A stretch of DNA of 64,000 nucleotides, from the NCBI GenBank assembly GCA_945898065.1, contig CAMDHH010000003.1, positions 1-64,000 of the forward strand. The letters are read 5' to 3'. The notes under the pieces were generated by a model. It was not told the DNA's origin. It saw nothing but the letters and a program-made list of their open reading frames with translations, and did not search any database. This DNA comes from Bifidobacterium breve (GTDB lineage: Bacteria > Actinomycetota > Actinomycetes > Nanopelagicales > Nanopelagicaceae). Below are positions 56,511 through 64,000 of the stretch, piece after piece (position 1 is the first letter of the stretch; each line of letters starts with the position of its first letter). The position numbers and the translations under genes are program-made.

Positions 56511-57547
56511 TTGTGCCACCACGTAGCGATTGGTGCACCAATCTGTGCAAATTTTTCGGGGTGTGGGAGTGAGCCCAAGCCCGCTTCGTACTCCTTGCCA
56601 TTCCAAATCCACAGACGTTCTATTTCTGCTCTATCGTTTTCATATCGGCCAGTGAGCGCACATATTTCTTGCACGCGGCGCATTCCTGTTGAGTCAAGGC
56701 TTACATGAACGATGAGATCGATAGCAGAAGCAACAGTTGGAGCAATGAATTTGTGTGAGATATTTTCACCAGCGAGTAAAGGTAGTGTCTGTAACTTAGT
56801 AATTGCATCTCGTGGAGAATTCGCATGCAAAGTCCCCATTCCGGGTAACCCAGAGTTGAGTGCAATCAATAAGTCGAGGGCTTCAGCTTCGCGAACTTCA
56901 CCAACAACGATTCGCGATGGACGCATACGCAGAGCTTCTTTGATAAGTCGACGAAGTGGGATCTCACCTTCACCTTGTAAATTGGCACTTCGTGTTTGCA
57001 TCTGTACAACATCAGGTAATTGCGGATTTAGTTCAAAGACTTCTTCAATTGTCACGAGTCGTTCCGTGAGTGGAATCGCACCAGTGAGGGCATTGAGGAG
57101 AGTAGTTTTTCCAGATTGAGTTCCGCCGCTGACCAATATGTTGAGCCCAGCCTGAACGCAATATTTGAGTGTTGTTGCAATAGAAGGCGTCATAACACCA
57201 AGGTTCGCTAATTCATCAACAGATAAATGGCGCAACAAATGTTTGCGAATATTTACCGCCCAATGTGCGGCAGTAATTTCTGGTATTGCGACATGCAGGC
57301 GGCTGCCATCAGGTAAGCGAGCATCGACAAATGGATGAGATAAATCTAAACGTCGCCCACTCCACATAAGTGCGCGTTCCACAATATTTCGTACTTCATC
57401 AGATGTAAGCAGTAGATTTGTGAGTTCACTTCTTCCAGCGCGTGCAATAAATATTCTTTCGGGAGAGTTAATCCAAATTTCTTCAATAGTTGGATCGGTC
57501 ATGAAGGGTGCTAGTGGACCAAAAGTTATATCGAGGTCAAGATTCAT
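56507..57547 (-). CDS. cpaF: CpaF/TadA family secretion ATPase
   Basis: 346 aa. Walker A LVSGGTQSGKTTLLNAL, Asp box near VTIEEVFELNPQLPDVVQMQTR, Walker B-like SRIVVGEVREAEALDLLIALNSGLPGMGTLHAN with the His box. This is the hexameric ATPase powering Tad pilus assembly or DNA/protein export. First of cpaF-tadB-tadC; the usual CpaE-like ATPase, prepilin peptidase and pilin genes are not in view. Confidence 0.9.
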   Translation of the reverse strand: MNLDLDITFGPLAPFMTDPTIEEIWINSPERIFIARAGRSELTNLLLTSDEVRNIVERALMWSGRRLDLSHPFVDARLPDGSRLHVAIPEITAAHWAVNIRKHLLRHLSVDELANLGVMTPSIATTLKYCVQAGLNILVSGGTQSGKTTLLNALTGAIPLTERLVTIEEVFELNPQLPDVVQMQTRSANLQGEGEIPLRRLIKEALRMRPSRIVVGEVREAEALDLLIALNSGLPGMGTLHANSPRDAITKLQTLPLLAGENISHKFIAPTVASAIDLIVHVSLDSTGMRRVQEICALTGRYENDRAEIERLWIWNGKEYEAGLGSLPHPEKFAQIGAPIATWWHK

Positions 57548-57595
57548 GCATGGAAGGTAAAGCCGGCACCGACAAGGCGCGCCTATCTCAGGCGA

Positions 57596-58024
57596 CTAGG
57601 TGGATAAAGGGGTCTTATCTAGACGATTGAGTAGTTCAAGTGAGCTTTCTTTGTCCTGATGCTCAATTATTGAAGTTGAGAGAATTGCCATGGCGCTTTC
57701 ACTTGAATTGTGTGCTCGTACAATTCTGGAGAGTGCAACTACAGCATTGAATTCAGGCTCGGGTACGAGGATTACATATTCATTCTCTGCCATCCTGGCA
57801 ACACATTCATTCTTTCGTGTCAGTGAACTTAGTAAGTGAGAAAAATTGATTGCCTCAAAGTCTTGCTCACTAGTGTTTTTTACACGAAGCACACATCTAA
57901 TTATTGTGAACTTACTGCTGGTTCGTTCACTTAGTGCTATCTGACGATCTAATTCTTCATAGAAATAAGGTGCTGAAAAAAGCTGAGTTAACGAGTCATG
58001 GATTCCATCGTGCGAAAAAGTCAT
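57596..58024 (-). CDS. Degenerate GGDEF-domain protein
   Basis: About 142 aa from ATG 58024 (MTFSHDG); an in-frame ATG at 58072 is longer but overlaps the divergent gene. HDSLTQLFSAPYFYEELDRQIALSE matches the start of GGDEF domains (D-x-LT-x-L-x-N/S), and CVARMAENEYVILVPE sits where (R)-GGDEF-F would be, so the catalytic motif is gone and cyclase activity is unlikely. It lies 48 nt before cpaF on the same strand and may belong to that operon as a sensor or scaffold. Confidence 0.6.
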   Translation of the reverse strand: MTFSHDGIHDSLTQLFSAPYFYEELDRQIALSERTSSKFTIIRCVLRVKNTSEQDFEAINFSHLLSSLTRKNECVARMAENEYVILVPEPEFNAVVALSRIVRAHNSSESAMAILSTSIIEHQDKESSLELLNRLDKTPLST

Positions 58025-58048
58025 GAAGCCACTGATAATCTTCGCTTC

Positions 58049-58420
58049 ATGACAAGAGATCCTGCCAAGCAAGCACGTGGTCGGGCTATGGTGTCAGCCC
58101 TACTTTATGTAGAGGTGGCAATCATTGCTGCGCTAGCAATGTGGCTTGTGGGACTCACTTTCATTTCTGGAACTCGTGATCCATTGCCACTTATTGGTGT
58201 TCTTCTATTTGCTGTTGTAGGTGGAGGCGGTTTAGCCGTGTGTGCGCGTGGATATAGAAATAAGAAGAATTTTGGTCGTGCACCGACAGTGCTTGCTAAT
58301 TTGATTGCAATCGGTGTTGCAAAATATCAATTTGATGCAGGACTTTGGTTTACCGCGATACCAATAGTTATTTTGGCAGTTGCAACACTCTATTTTGCGC
58401 TGACAACAATTCCAGAATAA
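58049..58420 (+). CDS. Small actinobacterial membrane protein
   Basis: 123 aa with four hydrophobic segments (LLYVEVAIIAALAMWLVGLTF, LPLIGVLLFAVVGGGGLAVCA, LANLIAIGVAKYQF, FTAIPIVILAVATLYFAL) and a basic start MTRDPAKQARGRAM. Family not recognised. ATG 58049 chosen; an upstream in-frame ATG at 57998 would overlap the divergent GGDEF-like gene. Confidence 0.7.
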   Translation: MTRDPAKQARGRAMVSALLYVEVAIIAALAMWLVGLTFISGTRDPLPLIGVLLFAVVGGGGLAVCARGYRNKKNFGRAPTVLANLIAIGVAKYQFDAGLWFTAIPIVILAVATLYFALTTIPE

Positions 58421-59152
58421 TTACCAAGGAACAATATTTCTATCTTCCCAAAGAACACCAGTTGTATCTCCTGGTTGAAAATCTCTTGTTGCTAGCCAGA
58501 TTGCACACTCGGCGCCTTCTGCAACTGTGCGCGGAGCATCGGGTCCACCCATATCTGTTTGCGTGTGATTAGGGCAAACGGCATCAACGAGTAATCCACG
58601 TGCACCTAATCCAGTTTCGTGTGCAAGATTTCTAACAAATGCATTTACTCCCGCTTTACTAATTCTGTATGGTGCAAGTCCACCAGCATTACCTGGTCCA
58701 GACATTCGTCCCAAACATGCGCTAAAGACAATAATTCTTCCATTGCGCACTTCAGCCATTGCAGGTGCAATTGCGTTAGTGATTGTGAAAACAGAATCGA
58801 GATTTATGGAGAGAACTCTGCGCCATTCTTCATCAGTTGTGCGCAAAGTCTTTGACATTTTTTCACTCATAACACCGTGCGCTAGTACTAATACATTCGG
58901 AGTTGGTAATTGCGAACTTATCTGATTCGCAGTCTCGCGAGTTGCTGATATGTCGGCTAGATCAACTGGAAAAAGCGTGACGTTGATACCTGGAAAGAGA
59001 TTTGATAATTTGCTTGCTGCACCATCTAGGCGATCTTTATCTTTTGCAATCAGAGCAAGGTCAAAGCCCTGTGCACCAAGGGCTTGAGCCACTTCAAAGC
59101 CCAAGCCTCGACTGCCCCCTGAGATAACGGCTAATTGCCTCTGTGATTCCAT
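58421..59152 (-). CDS. Short-chain dehydrogenase/reductase
   Basis: About 243 aa. NAD(P) site AVISGGSRGLGFEVAQAL, NNAG-equivalent VLAHGVM, catalytic Ser (VFSACLGRMSG region), and YRISK (Tyr-x3-Lys), then the PG-like VDAVCPNHTQTDM segment. Substrate unknown; FabG-like oxoacyl reduction is one option. ATG 59152 preferred over 59179. Divergent from kgd. Confidence 0.87.
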   Translation of the reverse strand: MESQRQLAVISGGSRGLGFEVAQALGAQGFDLALIAKDKDRLDGAASKLSNLFPGINVTLFPVDLADISATRETANQISSQLPTPNVLVLAHGVMSEKMSKTLRTTDEEWRRVLSINLDSVFTITNAIAPAMAEVRNGRIIVFSACLGRMSGPGNAGGLAPYRISKAGVNAFVRNLAHETGLGARGLLVDAVCPNHTQTDMGGPDAPRTVAEGAECAIWLATRDFQPGDTTGVLWEDRNIVPW

Positions 59153-59281
59153 GGGCAAACTCTGCCCTGATGTGCTCAATCTCGCCTGTTGGAGGTTGGC
59201 TGGAATTTATCTGCATGCGTATGTGCGAGATAGGCTAGGCATTGTTACAACGAGATTTGAGTTAGAACTGAAGGAGGGCCA

Positions 59282-62200
59282 GTGTCGGCATCAGATTCCA
59301 ACCCACACGTAAATTCAATTGTTGGCAATGTGGTTGGTAGCGACGCAGCTAAAGAGTTTGGCGCCAATGAATGGCTCGTTGATGAAATGTATGAAAGATT
59401 TTTGGTAGATCCACAATCAGTTGATAAAGCATGGTGGGATTTCTTCTCTGACTTCACACCTGCTCCTGGTGGATCTGGTTCGGCACCGAAAGTGAATGCT
59501 CCTCGTGCCGGAACACCACCTGTTCCGAAGTCTGTACAAAAAACTGCACCAGTTGCTCCAGTAGCTGCTGCTCCCGTAATTGCTGTACCAGTTGCACCTG
59601 TCGTTGCTACACCCGCTGCACCAGTTGTTGCATCACAACCAGTTGTGCGCGAAGTAAAGCAACAAACTCCAACTCCAGCAGATCCAGTCGTAAAGCCCGT
59701 TCCAGTATTAGTAACACCGAGTGCGTCAACACTTGAACCAATTCGTGGAGTAGCGGCTCGCGTTGTGCAGAGCATGGAAGCATCACTGAGCGTTCCAACA
59801 GCAACAAGTGTTCGCGCAATTCCTGCAAAACTCATGATTGATAATCGAATTGTTATCAATAATCACTTAAAGCGCGCACGTGGTGGAAAAGTTTCTTTCA
59901 CTCACATCATTGGCTATGCGATGATCAAGGCGTTGCGATTGATGCCAGAAATGAATGCATACTTTGGTGAACTAGATGGAAAGCCAGCGGTTGGCCACCC
60001 GGAACATATCAATCTTGGAATTGCTATTGATTTGCCTAAAGCAGATGGATCACGCCAATTATTAGTGCCATCAATCAAGGGCTGTGAAGAATTAGATTTT
60101 GCTCAATTCTGGAGTGCTTATGAAGATGTAGTACGTAAAGCGCGCAATGGAAATCTCGCAGTTGAAGATTTTGCAGGAACCACTGTCTCACTTACAAATC
60201 CAGGCACAATCGGAACAGTTCACTCAGTTCCACGACTGGTGCAAGGACAAGGACTCATCATTGGTGTTGGAGCCTTGGATTACCCGGCAGAATTTCAAGG
60301 AGCAAGTGAAGAAACGCTTGTTCGTTTAGCGATTAGCAAAGTTGTAACTCTTACAAGTACATATGATCACCGCGTAATTCAAGGTGCACAATCTGGAGAT
60401 TATTTGCGCCGAGTGCATGAAATTTTGCTTGGCGCCGAAAACTTCTACGATGAAATCTTTGCAGCCCTTCGTATTCCTTACGTTCCAATTCGTTGGGCTC
60501 AAGATTTTGATTTCTCTAAGGAAGATGAAATTAGTAAGACAGCGCGTGTACAGCAACTCATTGCTGCATATCGCAAACATGGCCATTTGATGGCTGACAT
60601 CGATCCTTTGGAATATCGTCAACGTATTCACCCTGATCTCGATGTAGTAACACACGGTCTTACTTTGTGGGATCTTGATCGCGAATTTGCAACAGGTGGA
60701 TTTGGTGGCAAGAAGTTCATGAAGCTTCGCGATGTTTTGGGCATTCTTCGCAATTCATACTGCCGCACTATTGGTGTGGAATATATGTATATCGAAAGCC
60801 CGCAAGAGCGTGAATGGATTCAAGAGCATGTAGAAGTTGGGGCACCGCAATTTCCACGTGAAGAGCAGTTACGTATTTTGTACGAACTCAATGGTGCTGA
60901 AGCCTTCGAATCATTCTTGCAAACAAAATTTGTGGGACAAAAGCGCTTCTCTCTCGAAGGTGGAGAATCTGTTATTCCAATTTTGGATGCAGTTATTTCA
61001 AGTGCAGCAGATCGTGGACTTGATGAAGTATGTATTGGTATGCCACACCGTGGGCGCCTCAATGTTCTAGCCAATATTGCGGGTAAGTCTCACGGACAAA
61101 TCTTCCAAGAGTTCGAAGGACATTACGCCGAGAACCAAGTGCAGGGCAGTGGCGATGTGAAGTATCACTTGGGTACCGAAGGTGTGTTTACTGCCGAATC
61201 GGGTGCAACTACAAAGATTTATTTGGCAGCAAACCCTTCCCACTTGGAAGCTGCAAATCCAGTGCTGGAAGGCATTGTTCGCGCCAAGCAAGACAAACTC
61301 AATATTAAGAATGCTTATTCGGTAATGCCTATTTTGCTTCACGGTGATGCAGCATTTGCTGGTCAAGGCGTCGTGGCAGAAACGTTGCAACTCTCCCAAT
61401 TAGCGGGATACCGAACCGGTGGAACCGTTCATATTGTTATAAATAACCAAGTGGGCTTTACGACCTCACCACATGCAGCGCGTACTGCAACATACTCAAC
61501 AGATATTGCTAAGTTAATTCAAGCACCTGTATTCCATGTCAACGGTGATGATCCAGAAGCATGTGTACGCGTTGCTCGCCTAGCTTTCGAATACCGCCAA
61601 GCATTCAATAAGGATGTTGTTATTGACATGGTTTGCTACCGCCGTCGCGGACACAATGAAGGTGACGAGCCAAGCTTCACACAGCCACTTATGTATAAGT
61701 TGATTGATGCAAAGCGCTCAACTCGAAAGCTGTATACAGAGGCCCTCATTGGCCGCGGAGATATCTCTGTTGAAGAAGCAGAAGAAGTTTTGCGCGACTA
61801 CCAATCAAAACTTGAAGCAGTCTTTGAAGCAGTTCATAATCACGTTCCGGATAGCGATGCCAACTTCAAGGTTCCAGTTGCACCAGATGCAGATCGCATT
61901 GAAACTAGCATTCCTGAGGCAACAGTACGAGCAATTGCTGCTACGCAATTAGCAATTCCAGATGGATTCAATGTTCATCCGAAACTTCTCCCACAATTAG
62001 CGAAGCGTGTTGAATCACTCAATGATGCAACAATTGACTGGTCGATGGGTGAAACACTTGCCTTTGGTTCAATTTTGCTCGATGGCCATCCAATTCGTTT
62101 GGCTGGTCAAGATTCACGCCGTGGAACATTTAGTAGTCGCCACGCAGTTGTTATCGACAAAGAAAATGGCAACGAGTGGACACCACTGCGCGGCTTGATT

Positions 62201-63061
62201 AGCGATGAAAATCAATTCTTCGCAATCGACTCGCTGCTTAGCGAATATGCAGCAATGGGCTTTGAATATGGTTATAGCGTTGTGCGCGATGATGCACTTG
62301 TCGTATGGGAAGGCCAGTTTGGTGATTTTGCTAATGGTGCACAAACAATTATCGATGAATTTATCTCATCTGCACTGCAAAAGTGGGGCGAGCGTTCTTC
62401 ACTAGTTCTTCTGCTGCCACACGGATATGAAGGCCAAGGCCCTGATCATTCATCTGCACGAATTGAACGCTATTTAGCTATGTGTGCAGAGTTGAATATG
62501 ACTGTTGCCCAACCTTCTAATCCTGCTTCTTATTTCCACTTATTGCGTTGGCACATCAAGAATCCAACTCGTAGACCAATGATTGTCTTTACTCCAAAGT
62601 CAATGTTGCGACTACGCGCGGCAGCATCGGCAATTACTGATTTTACAAGCGGACATTTCCAGCCGCTTATATCTGATCCTAAAGTTACAAATGCAACGCG
62701 ACTTATCTTCTGTTCTGGAAAGGTTTATCACGACCTTGTTGCAGAGCGTGAAAAACTAGGAGAGAACACAACTGCAATTGTTCGTCTAGAACTTCTTTAT
62801 CCACTTCCTGCTGCAGAGATGGCAGCAGAGGCTGCAAAACATCCCAATGCAAATCTTTTGTGGGTTCAAGATGAACCTGCAAACCAAGGGCCATGGCCAT
62901 TTGTTGCACTTCGTACTGCAGAGCAATTCGGTGGTGAAGGATTCGGTGGACGTAATCTTCGTCGAGTTTCACGTCGCGCTACTGCAGCTCCTGCAACTGG
63001 TAATCATCATTTGCATGAAGAAGAGCAGAAAGCACTTCTAATGGAAGCCTTTACTCGCTAA
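59282..63061 (+). CDS. kgd: Multifunctional 2-oxoglutarate dehydrogenase/decarboxylase (Kgd/SucA)
   Basis: 1259 aa, actinobacterial fusion of an E2o-type acyltransferase domain to the ThDP-dependent E1o. Order: short N-terminal E1-docking segment (YERFLVDPQSVDKAWWDFF), Pro/Ala/Val linker (about 60-140), E2 catalytic domain with TSTYDHRVIQGAQSGDYLRRVHEIL, then E1o with GMPHRGRLNVLANI, HGDAAFAGQGVVAETLQLSQL, and VCYRRRGHNEGDEPSFTQP. Converts 2-oxoglutarate in the TCA cycle. The lipoyl-binding E2 domain is absent, as in mycobacterial Kgd. GTG 59282 with AAGGAGG upstream. Confidence 0.95.
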   Translation: MSASDSNPHVNSIVGNVVGSDAAKEFGANEWLVDEMYERFLVDPQSVDKAWWDFFSDFTPAPGGSGSAPKVNAPRAGTPPVPKSVQKTAPVAPVAAAPVIAVPVAPVVATPAAPVVASQPVVREVKQQTPTPADPVVKPVPVLVTPSASTLEPIRGVAARVVQSMEASLSVPTATSVRAIPAKLMIDNRIVINNHLKRARGGKVSFTHIIGYAMIKALRLMPEMNAYFGELDGKPAVGHPEHINLGIAIDLPKADGSRQLLVPSIKGCEELDFAQFWSAYEDVVRKARNGNLAVEDFAGTTVSLTNPGTIGTVHSVPRLVQGQGLIIGVGALDYPAEFQGASEETLVRLAISKVVTLTSTYDHRVIQGAQSGDYLRRVHEILLGAENFYDEIFAALRIPYVPIRWAQDFDFSKEDEISKTARVQQLIAAYRKHGHLMADIDPLEYRQRIHPDLDVVTHGLTLWDLDREFATGGFGGKKFMKLRDVLGILRNSYCRTIGVEYMYIESPQEREWIQEHVEVGAPQFPREEQLRILYELNGAEAFESFLQTKFVGQKRFSLEGGESVIPILDAVISSAADRGLDEVCIGMPHRGRLNVLANIAGKSHGQIFQEFEGHYAENQVQGSGDVKYHLGTEGVFTAESGATTKIYLAANPSHLEAANPVLEGIVRAKQDKLNIKNAYSVMPILLHGDAAFAGQGVVAETLQLSQLAGYRTGGTVHIVINNQVGFTTSPHAARTATYSTDIAKLIQAPVFHVNGDDPEACVRVARLAFEYRQAFNKDVVIDMVCYRRRGHNEGDEPSFTQPLMYKLIDAKRSTRKLYTEALIGRGDISVEEAEEVLRDYQSKLEAVFEAVHNHVPDSDANFKVPVAPDADRIETSIPEATVRAIAATQLAIPDGFNVHPKLLPQLAKRVESLNDATIDWSMGETLAFGSILLDGHPIRLAGQDSRRGTFSSRHAVVIDKENGNEWTPLRGLISDENQFFAIDSLLSEYAAMGFEYGYSVVRDDALVVWEGQFGDFANGAQTIIDEFISSALQKWGERSSLVLLLPHGYEGQGPDHSSARIERYLAMCAELNMTVAQPSNPASYFHLLRWHIKNPTRRPMIVFTPKSMLRLRAAASAITDFTSGHFQPLISDPKVTNATRLIFCSGKVYHDLVAEREKLGENTTAIVRLELLYPLPAAEMAAEAAKHPNANLLWVQDEPANQGPWPFVALRTAEQFGGEGFGGRNLRRVSRRATAAPATGNHHLHEEEQKALLMEAFTR

Positions 63062-63062
63062 A

Positions 63063-63371
63063 TTATTTCTTACTTCTCCAGTAACGAAAAAGAACTTTTC
63101 CGCGAATTTCATGTGGAGAGATCCATCCCCACTGGCGAGAATCTGTACTTTCAGTTGAGTCGCCTTCCACCCAATAGCGTCCGCTATGAAATTTCTGAAT
63201 CCGCTTCACTAGGTAAATTCCAGGACGCTCTTCTCGTTCGATAACAACAATGGCTCCGCGTTCAAGAGCACTTGTTTGGCCATGGAGCCAGCGCACAAAT
63301 AGCCAGTCACCGTCGCTAAATGTGGGCTGCATGGATTGACCACTGACACCGACTGTGCCGAATTTGCTCAT
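63063..63371 (-). CDS. sodX: Nickel-SOD maturation protease (SodX, S26-like)
   Basis: About 102 aa. VSGQSMQPTFSDGDWLFVRW has the catalytic Ser of S24/S26 peptidases; IYLVKRIQK holds the Lys partner; VEGDSTESTDSRQWGWI is the C-terminal conserved block. Such small proteases sit beside sodN and cleave its N-terminal extension to free the His1 nickel ligand. ATG 63371 used; the ORF's upstream part to 63437 covers the divergent promoter and sodN start region. No clear signal peptide or membrane helix. Confidence 0.87.
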   Translation of the reverse strand: MSKFGTVGVSGQSMQPTFSDGDWLFVRWLHGQTSALERGAIVVIEREERPGIYLVKRIQKFHSGRYWVEGDSTESTDSRQWGWISPHEIRGKVLFRYWRSKK

Positions 63372-63440
63372 AGGCGGTAGTCTCGCATCTGTAGGGAAAA
63401 TTTTGTATTGATAAAGATTGAAATAGGAGAGGCACACACT

Positions 63441-63827
63441 ATGTTTTCACCAAAGATAACCGTTCACGCACACTGCGATCTTCCATGTGGCGTTTATGAC
63501 CCAGCTCAAGCACGCATCGAAGCGCTTTCTGTGAAGGCCTGCATGGAAAAATATGCAGCAAACACAGATGCAGATTTCCGATCACGCTCTGTAGCAATCA
63601 AAGAAGAGCGCTCACACCAAGTCAAAGAGCACCTCTGGGTTCTCTGGACTGATTATTTCAAGCCAAACCACTTTGAAGCACATCCACAACTTCACACACT
63701 TTTCAACGAAGCAACAAAACTTGCAGGCGCTGCTGGCACAAAGGGCACCCAAGATGTTGCTGTTGCAGATAAGTTGATCTCAAAGATTGATGAGATTGCT
63801 GAAATTTTCTGGGCAACTAAGAAATAA
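63441..63827 (+). CDS. sodN: Nickel superoxide dismutase
   Basis: 128 aa. The nickel hook HCDLPCGVYDPAQARIEAL appears after a 10-residue leader (MFSPKITVHA), so processing at A/H exposes His1 with Cys2 and Cys6. The rest is the helical NiSOD bundle. Detoxifies superoxide. Divergent from sodX with about 70 nt between starts; AGGAGAGG precedes ATG 63441. Confidence 0.95.
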   Translation: MFSPKITVHAHCDLPCGVYDPAQARIEALSVKACMEKYAANTDADFRSRSVAIKEERSHQVKEHLWVLWTDYFKPNHFEAHPQLHTLFNEATKLAGAAGTKGTQDVAVADKLISKIDEIAEIFWATKK

Positions 63828-64000
63828 GGTTTTGTGCGGCAGTGCGAGCGAGGAAAGATACTCGCTCCACTGTCGTTCTTTTTATGATGGCAGTTGCAAT
63901 CTGACGCTCACCATCAAAGACATCGCATTCGAAAGTTAGATTACGTCCAACAACTTCCACACATCTAGCATTACCGCGTAGTTCGGCGCCAATACCTGCC
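63817..64000 (-). CDS. Hotdog thioesterase-like protein, C-terminal part
   Basis: Partial gene leaving the window. The minus-strand frame ends at TAG 63817-63819, overlapping the sodN end by 11 nt. About 61 residues are visible: GIGAELRGNARCVEVVGRNLTFECDVFDGERQIATAII then ERVSFLARTAAQNLIS. The FECDVFDGERQI...G pattern resembles the C-terminus of fluoroacetyl-CoA-thioesterase/PaaI-like hotdog proteins. Start not available. Confidence 0.65.
   Translation of the reverse strand, partial: AGIGAELRGNARCVEVVGRNLTFECDVFDGERQIATAIIKRTTVERVSFLARTAAQNLIS

Noticed and set aside
59245-59859. 204-aa minus-strand ORF rich in Thr, Gly and Ala
   Set aside because: Antisense of the Pro/Ala/Val linker of kgd; low-complexity composition mirrors the coding strand and no RBS or family match is seen.

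Overview
The window looks like a piece of chromosome from a streamlined, AT-leaning actinobacterium. The best guess is the freshwater Nanopelagicales (acI, Planktophila-like) group. This rests on actinobacterial markers seen here: a WhiB-family regulator, a fused Kgd-type 2-oxoglutarate dehydrogenase, the AdnA-AdnB helicase-nuclease pair, DUF501, DUF4307, a DUF6542-like protein and nickel SOD. Gene packing is tight, with many ATGA, GTGA and TAATG overlaps. Taxonomy is inferred from gene content, not from a search.

Layout. 1-13.2 kb is housekeeping: rplY, pth, ppc (minus), mfd, a SurA-like lipoprotein, mazG, eno, ftsB-like, DUF501, ppx/gppA and a Gfo/Idh oxidoreductase, then an alpha/beta hydrolase (minus). 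14.0-21.2 kb is an accessory island anchored at a tRNA with anticodon UAA. Downstream lie secreted-protein genes, and copies of the tRNA 3' half sit directly after the stop codons of three of them. A degenerate full-length tRNA copy closes the array at 21.2 kb. 21.3-27.8 kb holds a phytoene-dehydrogenase-like flavoprotein, a Bax-inhibitor-1 protein, an MFS carrier, a two-gene ABC exporter with a perfect palindrome upstream, greA and DUF4307. 27.8-31.2 kb holds a small membrane ORF, SURF1, DUF3817, a cis-prenyltransferase and PIN-PhoH. 31.5-43 kb holds a lytic-transglycosylase-like protein, fumarase, xseB-xseA, ispH, MFS, DUF6542-like, rmuC, ychF, typA and an acyltransferase. 43.1-53.7 kb is adnA-adnB, an EEP-family phosphatase, nudC, a uvrD2-like helicase and a whiB7-like gene, in the order I recall from mycobacteria. 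53.8-58.4 kb holds another secreted tail-bearing protein, an incomplete tad cluster (cpaF-tadB-tadC) with a degenerate GGDEF protein, and a membrane protein. 58.4-64 kb holds an SDR, kgd, the divergent sodX/sodN pair and a partial thioesterase-like gene.

Two regions stand out. First, the tRNA-anchored array: secreted proteins with a shared C-terminal tail (C-x-KGK-x3-KKV-x6-CPxGYKKK), whose stop codon is fused to a copy of the tRNA 3' half, repeated three times, with no integrase in sight. Second, the whiB7-like leader: a likely promoter, a well-started 50-codon uORF, a strong intrinsic terminator 20 nt after the uORF stop, and an alternative hairpin reaching into the terminator stem. This fits the translation-dependent attenuation known for whiB7/wblC.
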